Below the pieces are notes generated by a model. It searched no databases. It saw only the letters and a list, made by a program, of their open reading frames with translations, and was not told the DNA's origin. Made by a program: the position numbers and the translations under genes. Below, piece after piece: positions 7,863-15,733 of a DNA stretch of 59,973 nt. The DNA is from Paracoccaceae bacterium (GTDB lineage: Bacteria > Pseudomonadota > Alphaproteobacteria > Rhodobacterales > Rhodobacteraceae). Position 1 is the stretch's first letter, and every line of letters begins with the position of its first letter. The stretch covers positions 1 to 59,973 of the forward strand of contig JAOHEK010000018.1 of assembly GCA_028097405.1 (NCBI GenBank), given 5' to 3'.

Positions 7863-9887
7863 ATGCGTAACCTGTCCCGCTTGTTTGCTCCGCGTTCCAT
7901 TGTCGTCGTGGGTGGCGGGGTCTGGTGCGCGAATGCAGTCAAGGAATGTGTAAAGATCGGATTTGAAGGGTCGGTTTTACGGGTGCACCCCTATGAGGAG
8001 GGTGCATTCCGTTCAGTTGCCGATCTGCCTGCGGTTCCTGATGCCGTCTTCATTGGCGTTAATCGCGATGTCACTGTCGAAGTGGTCCGAAATTTGGCGG
8101 CCATGGGCGCGGGTGGAGCGGTGTGTTTTGCCTCCGGATTTTCTGAGGCCGAACGGGAATTGGCAGGGGGCACAGGTTTGCAAGCAGCGTTGTTAGAGGC
8201 TGCTGGTGACATGCCGGTTCTTGGTCCCAATTGCTATGGTGTTTTGAACCTTTTGGATGGTGCGGCTCTTTGGCCTGACCAGCACGGAGCCGTTCGGGTT
8301 GACGCTGGTGTTGCGATCATTGCGCAATCGTCGAACGTGGCGATCAATTTGACGATGCAGCGGCGGGGTTTGCCATTGGCTTATGTCGTGACCGTGGGCA
8401 ATCAGGCGCAAACGGATATGGCCGAGATTGGTGCCGCTTTGCTGGATGATGATCGTGTCACAGCGCTTGGCCTTTACGTTGAAGGGATTAGGGACCTCCG
8501 CCGGTTCGAGGCTTTGGCGACAAAGGCGCGGGCGGGCGGCAAATCAATCGTCGCGCTGAAGGTTGGGGCGTCGGATCAGGCGCAAGCGGCGGCGGTATCG
8601 CACACTGCCTCGCTTGCCGGAAATGCCGCCGGGGCGGCAGCCTTGTTCGATCGCTTGGGGATCGCGCAAGTGACCACACTTGGGGCGTTTCTAGAGACTT
8701 TGAAGGTCCTGCATGTGACCGGGCCGCTCTCGTCAAACCGGATTGCGTCGATGTCCTGTTCTGGTGGCGAGGCGAGCTTGGTCGCAGATAGTGCTTTGGC
8801 GACGGGGTTGGTCTTTCCTCCTCTGGAGGTGGATCAGGCGCGGGCGTTGGCAGATACGCTTGGATCCAAGGTGGCGCTGGCCAACCCGTTGGATTATCAC
8901 ACATATATCTGGGGTGATCTGGCGGCGATGACAGCTTGTTTTGCCGCGATGATGCAGGGAGATCTTGCGCTTGGTATGGTGATCCTCGATTTTCCTAAGC
9001 CCGAGGCCTGTGACATCTCGGAATGGCGATTGGTGATTGATGCCGTGGTCGCCGCGCAAAGCCTTTGCCAGCGCCCGATGGCCATCGTGTCGAGCCTGCC
9101 TGAGACCTTTCCCGAAGAGATTGCGTTGGAATGTATCGCCAAGGGTATCCTGCCATTGGCGGGTTTGGCCGATGCGTTGAGCGCTTTGGACGCTGCACAG
9201 TGGTTGGGGCTAGGACGGCGTACATCGACGCCTCTTTTGCTGCCGGGATCAGCGGGCCCCGGTTTTACTTTAAGTGAAGTTGATGCAAAGTTTGCTTTGG
9301 CGAAGCACGGTCTTTCGGTGCCTCAGGGCGCGGTCGCAAGAACCTCGATCACAGCCGGGCAGGCGGCACGTCAGCTTGGGTTTCCCGTTGTACTGAAGGC
9401 CGGAGGCATGGCGCATAAATCCGATTGGGGCGGCGTTATCGTCAACCTTGGTACTGTCGTCGACGTTGAAGATGCGGCGCGAAACATGGATGCAGCCTCT
9501 TTTTTGATTGAAAGCATGGTCGAGGGTGGCATCGCTGAATTGCTGATTGGGGTGATCGCCGATCCCGCGCATGGTTTTGTTTTGACGCTGGGCGCGGGCG
9601 GAATTCTAACCGAGCTTTTGGATGATACCGTTTCACTGTTGCTGCCAGTGACAGGCGATGATGTTAAAATTGCCCTTGGTCTACTTCGGACCGCACCTGT
9701 CCTTCGCGGCTATCGCGGTGGCCAGCAGGTGGACATCGAGACGATTATCGATGCGATACTGGCAGTGCAAAGCTATGTTACCCAGCATCAAGACACCGTC
9801 TTGGAAGTCGAGGTGAACCCGTTGATTGTCACACCGAATAGCGCCGTTGCCGCCGATGCCCTGATCCGACTAAAGGAACCAACATGA
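7863..9887 (+). CDS. ADP-forming acyl-CoA synthetase (acetate-CoA ligase family)
   Basis: A protein of 674 residues from ATG 7863, preceded by AGGGACGG; an upstream in-frame GTG at 7845 is less well placed. The order is a CoA-binding Rossmann domain (LFAPRSIVVVGGG), succinyl-CoA-synthetase-like ligase domains with the phospho-His motif AVSHTASLAG, and a C-terminal ATP-grasp domain from about residue 455 (LAKHGLSVPQGAVA, PVVLKAGGMAHKSD). It forms acyl-CoA from acid, ATP and CoA with release of ADP. The hydratase start overlaps its stop by 4 bases, so it probably activates the substrate of that pathway, such as gamma-butyrobetaine, crotonobetaine or carnitine. E. coli uses an AMP-forming ligase (CaiC) instead. 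The substrate is inferred. Confidence 0.87.
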   Translation: MRNLSRLFAPRSIVVVGGGVWCANAVKECVKIGFEGSVLRVHPYEEGAFRSVADLPAVPDAVFIGVNRDVTVEVVRNLAAMGAGGAVCFASGFSEAERELAGGTGLQAALLEAAGDMPVLGPNCYGVLNLLDGAALWPDQHGAVRVDAGVAIIAQSSNVAINLTMQRRGLPLAYVVTVGNQAQTDMAEIGAALLDDDRVTALGLYVEGIRDLRRFEALATKARAGGKSIVALKVGASDQAQAAAVSHTASLAGNAAGAAALFDRLGIAQVTTLGAFLETLKVLHVTGPLSSNRIASMSCSGGEASLVADSALATGLVFPPLEVDQARALADTLGSKVALANPLDYHTYIWGDLAAMTACFAAMMQGDLALGMVILDFPKPEACDISEWRLVIDAVVAAQSLCQRPMAIVSSLPETFPEEIALECIAKGILPLAGLADALSALDAAQWLGLGRRTSTPLLLPGSAGPGFTLSEVDAKFALAKHGLSVPQGAVARTSITAGQAARQLGFPVVLKAGGMAHKSDWGGVIVNLGTVVDVEDAARNMDAASFLIESMVEGGIAELLIGVIADPAHGFVLTLGAGGILTELLDDTVSLLLPVTGDDVKIALGLLRTAPVLRGYRGGQQVDIETIIDAILAVQSYVTQHQDTVLEVEVNPLIVTPNSAVAADALIRLKEPT

Positions 9888-10669
9888 GTGAAAACCCCAT
9901 CAGAACTGAACGTCGCGGGCATGTTCTGGAAGTGACGCTAGACCGCCCCAACGCCAATGCGATTGATTTGAAAACCAGTATTATCATGGGCGATGTATTT
10001 ACCGAATTTCGCGATGATCCTGAATTGCGCGTCGCGCTTGTGACGGGGGCGGGCAAAAAATTCTTTTGTCCGGGTTGGGATTTGAAGGCTGCCGCAGATG
10101 GCGACGCAGTGGACGGCGATTATGGCAAGGGCGGCTTTGGTGGCCTGCAGGAATTGCGCGGATTGAACAAGCCGGTGGTCATGGCTGTGAACGGGATCTG
10201 TTGTGGCGGTGGTTTGGAATTGGCGCTGTCGGGCGACATCATTCTGGCGGCGGATCACGCGACGTTTGCACTGCCTGAAATACGTTCGGGCACGGTGGCG
10301 GATGCGGCCTCGATCAAACTGCCAAAGCGCATTCCCTATCACATCGCGATGGAGATGTTGCTGACGGGCCGCTGGCTTGATGTCGAGGAAGCAGCACGCT
10401 GGGGGATGATCAACCGGGTCGTGCCGGCGGCAGAACTGATGACCCAAGCGCGCGAGATGGCCGATCTTTTGGCGGCGGGCCCGCCCTTGGTTTACGCCGC
10501 GATCAAGGAGATTGTGCGCGAGGCCGAGGATATGAAGTTTCAAGATGCGATGAACCGGATCACGAAAAGTCAGTTTACCACGGTTGAAGCGCTTTATCAG
10601 TCTGACGATCAGCTTGAAGGCGCGCGCGCCTTTGCAGAAAAACGCGATCCTGTCTGGAAGGGAAAATAA
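9884..10669 (+). CDS. caiD: Crotonobetainyl-CoA hydratase (carnitinyl-CoA dehydratase), CaiD-like
   Basis: A 261-residue crotonase-fold enzyme very close in sequence to E. coli CaiD as I remember it. It shares the N-terminal pattern VTLDRPNANAIDLKTS, the oxyanion-hole region GWDLKAAADGDA, and an almost identical C-terminus AFAEKRDPVWKGK. Both catalytic Glu positions are present, Glu112 in GGGLELAL and Glu132 in ALPEIRSG. It should hydrate crotonobetainyl-CoA to L-carnitinyl-CoA in the cytosol. It overlaps the upstream ligase by ATGA and is 4 bases from BKACE, so the three are translationally coupled. This gene is the main basis for assigning the cluster to carnitine/gamma-butyrobetaine. Confidence 0.88.
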   Translation: MSENPIRTERRGHVLEVTLDRPNANAIDLKTSIIMGDVFTEFRDDPELRVALVTGAGKKFFCPGWDLKAAADGDAVDGDYGKGGFGGLQELRGLNKPVVMAVNGICCGGGLELALSGDIILAADHATFALPEIRSGTVADAASIKLPKRIPYHIAMEMLLTGRWLDVEEAARWGMINRVVPAAELMTQAREMADLLAAGPPLVYAAIKEIVREAEDMKFQDAMNRITKSQFTTVEALYQSDDQLEGARAFAEKRDPVWKGK

Positions 10670-10673
10670 CACG

Positions 10674-11591
10674 ATGCCGCTGACCATGAACCGAGAGGTT
10701 TTTATCACCTGCGCTGTGACCGGCTCGGGCTCAACGCAAGACCGAAGCCCCCATGTCCCGCGCTCGCCGGAAGAGATTGCCATAAGTGCGATTGACGCGG
10801 CAAAAGCCGGGGCTGCCGTTGTCCATTGCCATGTGCGCGATCCCAACACCGGCGCACCGTCGCGGCGGCTTGATCTTTACCGCGAGGTCACTGACCGCAT
10901 TCGCGACGCTGAGGTTGATGTGGTTTTGAACCTGACCGCGGGCATGGGCGGGGACATGATTTTTGGTGGAACCGAAGCGCCGCTGCCATTGAATGAAGGC
11001 GGCACAGATATGGCGGGCGCGACAGAGAGGATGGCCCATGTGGCGGCTTGTTTGCCCGAGATTTGCACGCTGGATTGCGGCACGATGAATTTCGCCGAAG
11101 CAGATTACGTGATGACCAACACGCCCGGCATGTTGCGCGCCATGGGGGCGATGATGACCAAGCTTGGCGTGAAGCCCGAGATCGAAGCCTTTGACACCGG
11201 CCACCTTTGGTTCGCCAAGGAACTGGTGAAAGAAGGCGTGTTGGACGGACCTGCCTTGGTGCAGCTTTGTATGGGCGTGCCATGGGGCGCGCCCGATGAT
11301 CTGAATACCTTCATAGCGATGGTGAACAACGTGCCGGGCGACTGGACATGGTCGGCGTTTTCGCTGGGACGGCACCAGATGCCGTTTGTTGCGGCCTCGG
11401 TTCTGGCGGGGGGCAACGTGCGGGTCGGATTGGAAGATAACCTAATGCTGGGCAAAGGCGTGTTGGCGACGAACGCGCAACTGGTGGACCGCGCGGTCAG
11501 CCTGATCGAAGGCATGGGCAGCACGGTGATTGGTCCCGACGCAGTGCGCGAACGCTTGGGGTTGACCAAAAGGGCGCCTGTGGCGACATGA
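10674..11591 (+). CDS. Beta-keto acid cleavage enzyme (BKACE, DUF849), dehydrocarnitine type
   Basis: A 305-residue TIM-barrel protein from ATG 10674. It carries the BKACE hallmarks: an N-terminal VFITCAVTGSG, zinc ligands His51 and His53 in VVHCHVRDPNTGAPS, and the downstream VRVGLEDNLMLGKGVLATNA. The family cleaves a beta-keto acid with acetyl-CoA to acetoacetate and a new acyl-CoA. The dehydrocarnitine subgroup gives betainyl-CoA, leading to glycine betaine. The subgroup call rests on the CaiD-like gene next door and the quaternary-amine importer opposite. Neither carnitine 3-dehydrogenase nor the betainyl-CoA thioesterase is present in the window. Confidence 0.85.
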   Translation: MPLTMNREVFITCAVTGSGSTQDRSPHVPRSPEEIAISAIDAAKAGAAVVHCHVRDPNTGAPSRRLDLYREVTDRIRDAEVDVVLNLTAGMGGDMIFGGTEAPLPLNEGGTDMAGATERMAHVAACLPEICTLDCGTMNFAEADYVMTNTPGMLRAMGAMMTKLGVKPEIEAFDTGHLWFAKELVKEGVLDGPALVQLCMGVPWGAPDDLNTFIAMVNNVPGDWTWSAFSLGRHQMPFVAASVLAGGNVRVGLEDNLMLGKGVLATNAQLVDRAVSLIEGMGSTVIGPDAVRERLGLTKRAPVAT

Positions 11592-11624
11592 GGTTTTGCG
11601 CAGGCTTTGACTGCGCGGTGCCGC

Positions 11625-12665
11625 CTAGCGCGTTTGGTCTTCCGTGATGGCTGGGCGTGGGACCAAAGCTTTCACAAGGTCTTTCATCGCGATTTGGCCC
11701 ACAACGGCCCTGCCGTCTGAGACGCGATAGGTTTGGGTTGTGTCGCCCTCGGCTTGCTGGATCAGGGCTTCCAATGTGCTGTCGGCCGAGATTTCTCCGT
11801 CAAAGCGATCTTGGCTCAGCGCCGTCATCACCGAACGAACGCGCAGCACGCGGGCGCGATTGATGTCACCGACGAAGGCTTCGATATAGGGGTCAGCCGG
11901 GGCCAGAAGGATGGTTTGCGGATCGCCCTGCTGGATGATTGCGCCGTCTTTCAAAATGACCAGATGGTCAGCGATCTTTAGGGCTTCGTCCAGATCGTGG
12001 GTGATGAACACAACAGTTTTTTGTAACTCGGCCTGTAGCTCCAACAGCAGGCCTTGCATGTCGGTGCGGATCAGGGGATCGAGCGCGGAAAAGGCCTCGT
12101 CCATCAGCATGATATCGGTGTTGGCGGCCAGTGCGCGGGCAATGCCAACCCGTTGTTGCATGCCGCCGGAAAGCTGGGCCGGAAAGCGATCCTCAAAGCC
12201 GTCAAGGCCAACCCGCGCGAGCCACTTTCGCGCCTCAGAGATTTGCTGCGCGGCATCGACACCTTGGACACTAAGCGGCATCTCGGCATTTTGCTGGACG
12301 GTTTTATGGGGCAAAAGCGCGAACTTCTGAAACACCATCGACATTTTCTTTTGCCGAATTGCCCGCAGTTCCGCTTGCCCCAGTTTCATGACGTCTTCGC
12401 CGTCGATCAGGATTTCCCCCGCTGAGGGTTCGATCAGCCGGTTAAGATGGCGGATCAGCGTGGACTTGCCCGAGCCGGAAAGCCCCATGATCACGGTAAT
12501 TTCAGCGGCTTGCATATCGACGTTGATGTTTTGCAGACCCAGCACATGGCCCTGTTGGTCGAGCAATTCGGATTTGGTCATCCCGCCTTGCACCAAAGGC
12601 ACCATGGCGCGGTCTCTGGGACCGAAAATCTTGTAAAGCGCGCGGATCGCAACCTTGGGCGTCAT
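11625..12665 (-). CDS. proV: Quaternary-amine ABC transporter ATP-binding protein (ProV/OpuAA type)
   Basis: A 346-residue ATPase. Walker A is [10 protein letters not shown], the signature is [16 protein letters not shown] and Walker B is [14 protein letters not shown]. The last 70 residues are a degenerate CBS-type regulatory tail, typical of ProV/OpuA ATPases that sense ionic strength. It energises import of glycine betaine, carnitine or similar. It overlaps the permease gene upstream by 4 bases. It is convergent with BKACE, 33 bases apart, with a weak hairpin GCGCAG/CTGCGC at 11598-11616 between them. Confidence 0.92.
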   Translation of the reverse strand: MTPKVAIRALYKIFGPRDRAMVPLVQGGMTKSELLDQQGHVLGLQNINVDMQAAEITVIMGLSGSGKSTLIRHLNRLIEPSAGEILIDGEDVMKLGQAELRAIRQKKMSMVFQKFALLPHKTVQQNAEMPLSVQGVDAAQQISEARKWLARVGLDGFEDRFPAQLSGGMQQRVGIARALAANTDIMLMDEAFSALDPLIRTDMQGLLLELQAELQKTVVFITHDLDEALKIADHLVILKDGAIIQQGDPQTILLAPADPYIEAFVGDINRARVLRVRSVMTALSQDRFDGEISADSTLEALIQQAEGDTTQTYRVSDGRAVVGQIAMKDLVKALVPRPAITEDQTR

Positions 12666-13687
12666 TGCTCGTTCCGATGCGTGTCGATGCGGGCCAAGGC
12701 AGCCTTCGAGACGCGGTCCAAGATGACCGCTAGAAGGACGATGCCAAGGCCTGCAACGATGCCGACGCCCAGATCAAGGCTTCGGATGCCTCGCAGCACC
12801 AAGACGCCCAATCCGGGCGCTGAAATCATCGAGGCAATCACCACCATCGCAAGGCTCATCATAATGGTTTGGTTCACGCCGGCCATTATATTGGGCAAGG
12901 CAAGGGGCAGTTCCACGCGGGTCAGTTTTTGGCCCGGTGTCATGCCGAAGGCGTTGGCCGCCTCGACCACATCCTGATCGACCAGACGGATGCCAAGATC
13001 GGTCAGCCTGATCACCGGAACGATCGCATAAACGATGACGGCGATGCCATAAATCTTTGATTCAGTTACGGAAAAAAGAAATATGAGGGGGATCAGATAC
13101 ACGAAGGTTGGCAGCGTTTGTAAAAGATCAAGGATTGGGACGATCATCCGTTGCGCGGTGTCCGATTTTGACATCGCTATGCCAATCGGCACACCCAGAA
13201 GGACGGAAAGTCCGGTACACACGAAGACAATAGCAAGCGTCTGCATTGCGACTTCGTAGTGATCGATCAGCCCAAAGAACAACAACACCAAAGCGACGAA
13301 CCCCGTCACAGGGCGGGATCGGCTGACCACGTAAGCGATGATCACCAAAAGCGGGATCATCAGCCACCAAGGCGTGGTTTCAAACAGGAACAAAGCGCCA
13401 TCCAAGAGCCAGCTTAGGGGTTGGGTGATCGGATCAAGAACCAGCTTTAACTCAGGCCGAATGCTTAGGAATCCGTCTTCAAGCCCTTGGGTGACGTCCC
13501 GGGTTTGAGCGATGCGGGCACAACTGTCATGAAGGGCATCAAGCGACGGAAACGGCAGCGGCGCTTTTTCGGTGGCCCCGCCTGATTGCGCCAGAAGTTG
13601 CGCCATAGACATGGGTGCGTCGGTCTTATCCTGATCGCACCAGTCGCGCAGGCCAAGCGTGTCGAAAACGCCATCATAACCCGCCAT
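12662..13687 (-). CDS. proW: Quaternary-amine ABC transporter permease (ProW type)
   Basis: A 341-residue inner-membrane protein. A soluble N-terminal part of about 100 residues is followed by hydrophobic spans such as PWWLMIPLLVIIAYVVS and TLAIVFVCTGLSVLLGVPIG. The BPD-permease coupling loop is near residues 240-270 (VVEAANAFGMTPGQKL). It forms the membrane channel of the importer with the ATPase. It lies between proX and proV and is separated from proX by a 9-bp stem-loop, which probably lowers its expression relative to the binding protein. Confidence 0.92.
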   Translation of the reverse strand: MAGYDGVFDTLGLRDWCDQDKTDAPMSMAQLLAQSGGATEKAPLPFPSLDALHDSCARIAQTRDVTQGLEDGFLSIRPELKLVLDPITQPLSWLLDGALFLFETTPWWLMIPLLVIIAYVVSRSRPVTGFVALVLLFFGLIDHYEVAMQTLAIVFVCTGLSVLLGVPIGIAMSKSDTAQRMIVPILDLLQTLPTFVYLIPLIFLFSVTESKIYGIAVIVYAIVPVIRLTDLGIRLVDQDVVEAANAFGMTPGQKLTRVELPLALPNIMAGVNQTIMMSLAMVVIASMISAPGLGVLVLRGIRSLDLGVGIVAGLGIVLLAVILDRVSKAALARIDTHRNEQ

Positions 13688-13707
13688 CGCATACCCCCAA
13701 AAGCAAA

Positions 13708-13732
13708 GGCCCGCGCCGTTAAAGCGCGGGCC
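13708..13732 (-). terminator. Intercistronic stem-loop between proX and proW
   Basis: On the minus strand GGCCCGCGC and GCGCGGGCC form a perfect 9-bp stem around a 7-base loop. TTTGCTTTT follows. It lies 7 bases after the proX stop and before the proW start, and could act as a partial terminator or protect the proX message. Confidence 0.75.
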
Positions 13733-13738
13733 GATCCA

Positions 13739-14704
13739 TTACTTGATGATGGCAGCGAGCTTTTCGCGCGCATCGTCGCTCAGCCAACCGCTCCAGACGT
13801 CTTTGTAGTTCGTCAGGAAATACACTGCGGCTTCTTCATAGGACGCCTGATTGGCTTCCTGCCACGCCAGCACTTCGCCCATCTGAGCATTGGTGAAGGT
13901 AATATTCTTCATCAAGGCAGCCGCATCGGGTTCACGTTCGACAAAGGATGGCGTTGCTGCCGTGACGACATTGGACACCGGGTAGGACGACAAAGCAGGC
14001 GTCGCGCAGTCTTCCAGACCGTTGCAGGTGTGCTTGTCGGCGTCATAGTCCGGCATTTCGACCTGCACCATTGGGTATTTGCCCAAAACGCTGGTGGGGG
14101 CCCAATAGTAACCAAACCACGGCTCTTCGGCCTCGAACGCAGCGGCGATGGATGTCGCCAGCGTTTCGCCCGAACCGTGCTGGAACCGCTCAACGCCCGA
14201 ACCATCCAATCCGGCGGCTTTGAAGTTGTTGAAGTTCGTCACATCGCAACCCCAGCCCGAGGGGCAATCATGGAACCGACCACCGACCAGTTCTGGGTTG
14301 GCCTTGATGCCCTCCAGCGTGGTCAATTCGGGGTGAGCCTTGGCAAGATATTCCGGGATCCACCAAGCTTCGACGCCGCCATCGGTCAGAACCTTCGACA
14401 ATTCGACCACTTTGCCTTCCGCGCGCAGATCTTCATAGACTTCGGTATAGCTGGTCCAAAGCTCGGTCAGAATGTCAGGCTCGCCTGTTTCCGCCAACGA
14501 GGTCATCGCAGGCACGGTCGTCGTGGGCACAACCGTCACGCTGCACCCATAGCCCTGTTCCATCAAGAACTTGGCAACATTGGTGACCACAGCCGACGAG
14601 GCCCAGTCCATTTCCGTTATTGATACGTCGCCACAGTCCGCCGAGGCGGTTGTCGCCGCGCTCAATCCCAAGACAAAGGCGGTTCCCAATACGAATTTAT
14701 TCAT
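13739..14704 (-). CDS. proX: Quaternary-amine substrate-binding protein (ProX/OpuAC family)
   Basis: A 321-residue periplasmic protein. A Sec signal peptide of about 22 residues (MNKFVLGTAFVLGLSAATTA) is followed by a type II binding fold. Trp/Tyr-rich stretches (DWASS, TELWTSY, GGVEAWW, PWFGYYWAP) could form the aromatic cage that binds trimethylammonium groups. It captures the ligand for ProW/ProV. It is the first gene of the proXWV operon, with a 358-base upstream gap shared with a rightward gene. The precise ligand (carnitine, gamma-butyrobetaine, glycine betaine or choline) cannot be read from sequence. Confidence 0.9.
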   Translation of the reverse strand: MNKFVLGTAFVLGLSAATTASADCGDVSITEMDWASSAVVTNVAKFLMEQGYGCSVTVVPTTTVPAMTSLAETGEPDILTELWTSYTEVYEDLRAEGKVVELSKVLTDGGVEAWWIPEYLAKAHPELTTLEGIKANPELVGGRFHDCPSGWGCDVTNFNNFKAAGLDGSGVERFQHGSGETLATSIAAAFEAEEPWFGYYWAPTSVLGKYPMVQVEMPDYDADKHTCNGLEDCATPALSSYPVSNVVTAATPSFVEREPDAAALMKNITFTNAQMGEVLAWQEANQASYEEAAVYFLTNYKDVWSGWLSDDAREKLAAIIK

Positions 14705-15062
14705 TCTTACGTCTCCCGGTTTGTTTGGCGTTATAGTCGGCCATTGAGGCCCCGGTTACCAGCCCTTCATGAAGAACCAGATCGCTCTTTTGATAGGCGC
14801 GGCGTCTTGCGACCTACAGACCGACAAAAGTTGGACGATTGATCCATCCCGACGACCCTTATGTTACCAAGCCTGAAGTTTGAAACCTCTACGATGGCGT
14901 TGATATTGATTTACCCAAGAACCCCATTGCGATGGGGCCTTGGCCTTCGCGTACGGCGTGGCGATAGACGCGACACGAGACGGATGATCTGATCACGCAG
15001 TCGTCAATGTCAGTTCCGGTGTCTGTGCTAGGGTGATTGAAAGCCGAAGAAAAGGGACATTG
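14705..15062. promoter_or_regulatory. Divergent intergenic region upstream of proX and a secreted protein
   Basis: No gene is apparent in these 358 bases. The region must carry the proX promoter on the minus strand and the promoter of the rightward gene. AAGGGA at 15052-15057 is the ribosome binding site of the latter. I see no convincing regulator site. Confidence 0.45.
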
Positions 15063-15671
15063 ATGATGCGCAATCTAACGGGGTTGCTTGCCGTGATACT
15101 CACGACAAGCGCAGTTGTTGCTGGCGGGATCACGGCGACAGACGACGGGCGTATTTTGTTGCTTGATCGTTCTGCGGGTTTGTTTTTGGTCAATTCTGAT
15201 GAAACTATTCGTCTGGACGTAGAGCTACCACGCAACGGTGCGAACTTCCTGCAAGAACAATTGGACGAAGGTGATTTTGGCAACGTCTTGGATGCTTCGG
15301 AACAGTTGCGTTACAGCGATGTGATGATTGCGCGCGACGGGGCGAACCGGGCTTTGGTTGTTTCGTACACCGAATTTCACATCGACGAATCCTGTTTCAC
15401 TTCGACACTCGCGAAATATGTGCTGCCCGCCGGGCAGGTTTTGGATGACATCAAAATCACCAGCGACGATTGGATAGACTTGGCCCGTGCCTCGCCCTGT
15501 TTGGAGCCATTTGAAGACGAACTACCGACCTTTGGATTGAAAGCGGGGGGACGTGTCGCGCAATACGACGGGGATACGGAAAAGGTCATTTGGTCGGTTG
15601 GCGACGACGCCGAAGTCATGGAAGTGAACCTGTCCGACGGCGACTACAGGGTTATCGCGCGCGGTCGGTAG
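15063..15671 (+). CDS. Secreted protein of unknown function
   Basis: A 202-residue protein from ATG 15063, 5 bases after AAGGGA. The N-terminus MMRNLTGLLAVILTTSAVVA is a Sec signal peptide. The mature part is acidic, with short beta-rich repeats such as TDDGRILLLDRSAGLFLV and a later ERVIW-like strand region (TEKVIWSVGDDAEVMEV), possibly a small beta-propeller or sandwich. Two Cys (in ESCFTS and SPCLEP) could form a disulfide. No family is recognised. It stands alone between proXWV and icd and converges with icd. Confidence 0.7.
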   Translation: MMRNLTGLLAVILTTSAVVAGGITATDDGRILLLDRSAGLFLVNSDETIRLDVELPRNGANFLQEQLDEGDFGNVLDASEQLRYSDVMIARDGANRALVVSYTEFHIDESCFTSTLAKYVLPAGQVLDDIKITSDDWIDLARASPCLEPFEDELPTFGLKAGGRVAQYDGDTEKVIWSVGDDAEVMEVNLSDGDYRVIARGR

Positions 15672-15702
15672 GGGTACGATTTGGCGCGGCGCGTCTTTGA
15701 AA

Positions 15703-15725
15703 GGCCCCGCCGATCAGGCGGGGCC
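15703..15725. terminator. Bidirectional stem-loop between convergent genes
   Basis: GGCCCCGCC-GATCA-GGCGGGGCC is a perfect 9-bp stem with a 5-base loop, 8 bases beyond the icd stop. It can serve icd and the convergent secreted-protein gene. The T-tracts on either side are poor. Confidence 0.7.
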
Positions 15726-15733
15726 AATTGACA

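Noticed and set aside
11598-11616. Hairpin between BKACE and proV as a terminator
   Set aside because: The stem is only 6 bp and there is no T-tract on either strand, so it is too weak to list as a terminator.
13586-14623. 345-codon plus-strand open frame
   Set aside because: It is opposite proX and proW. Both are clear transporter genes, and the antisense product has no known features.
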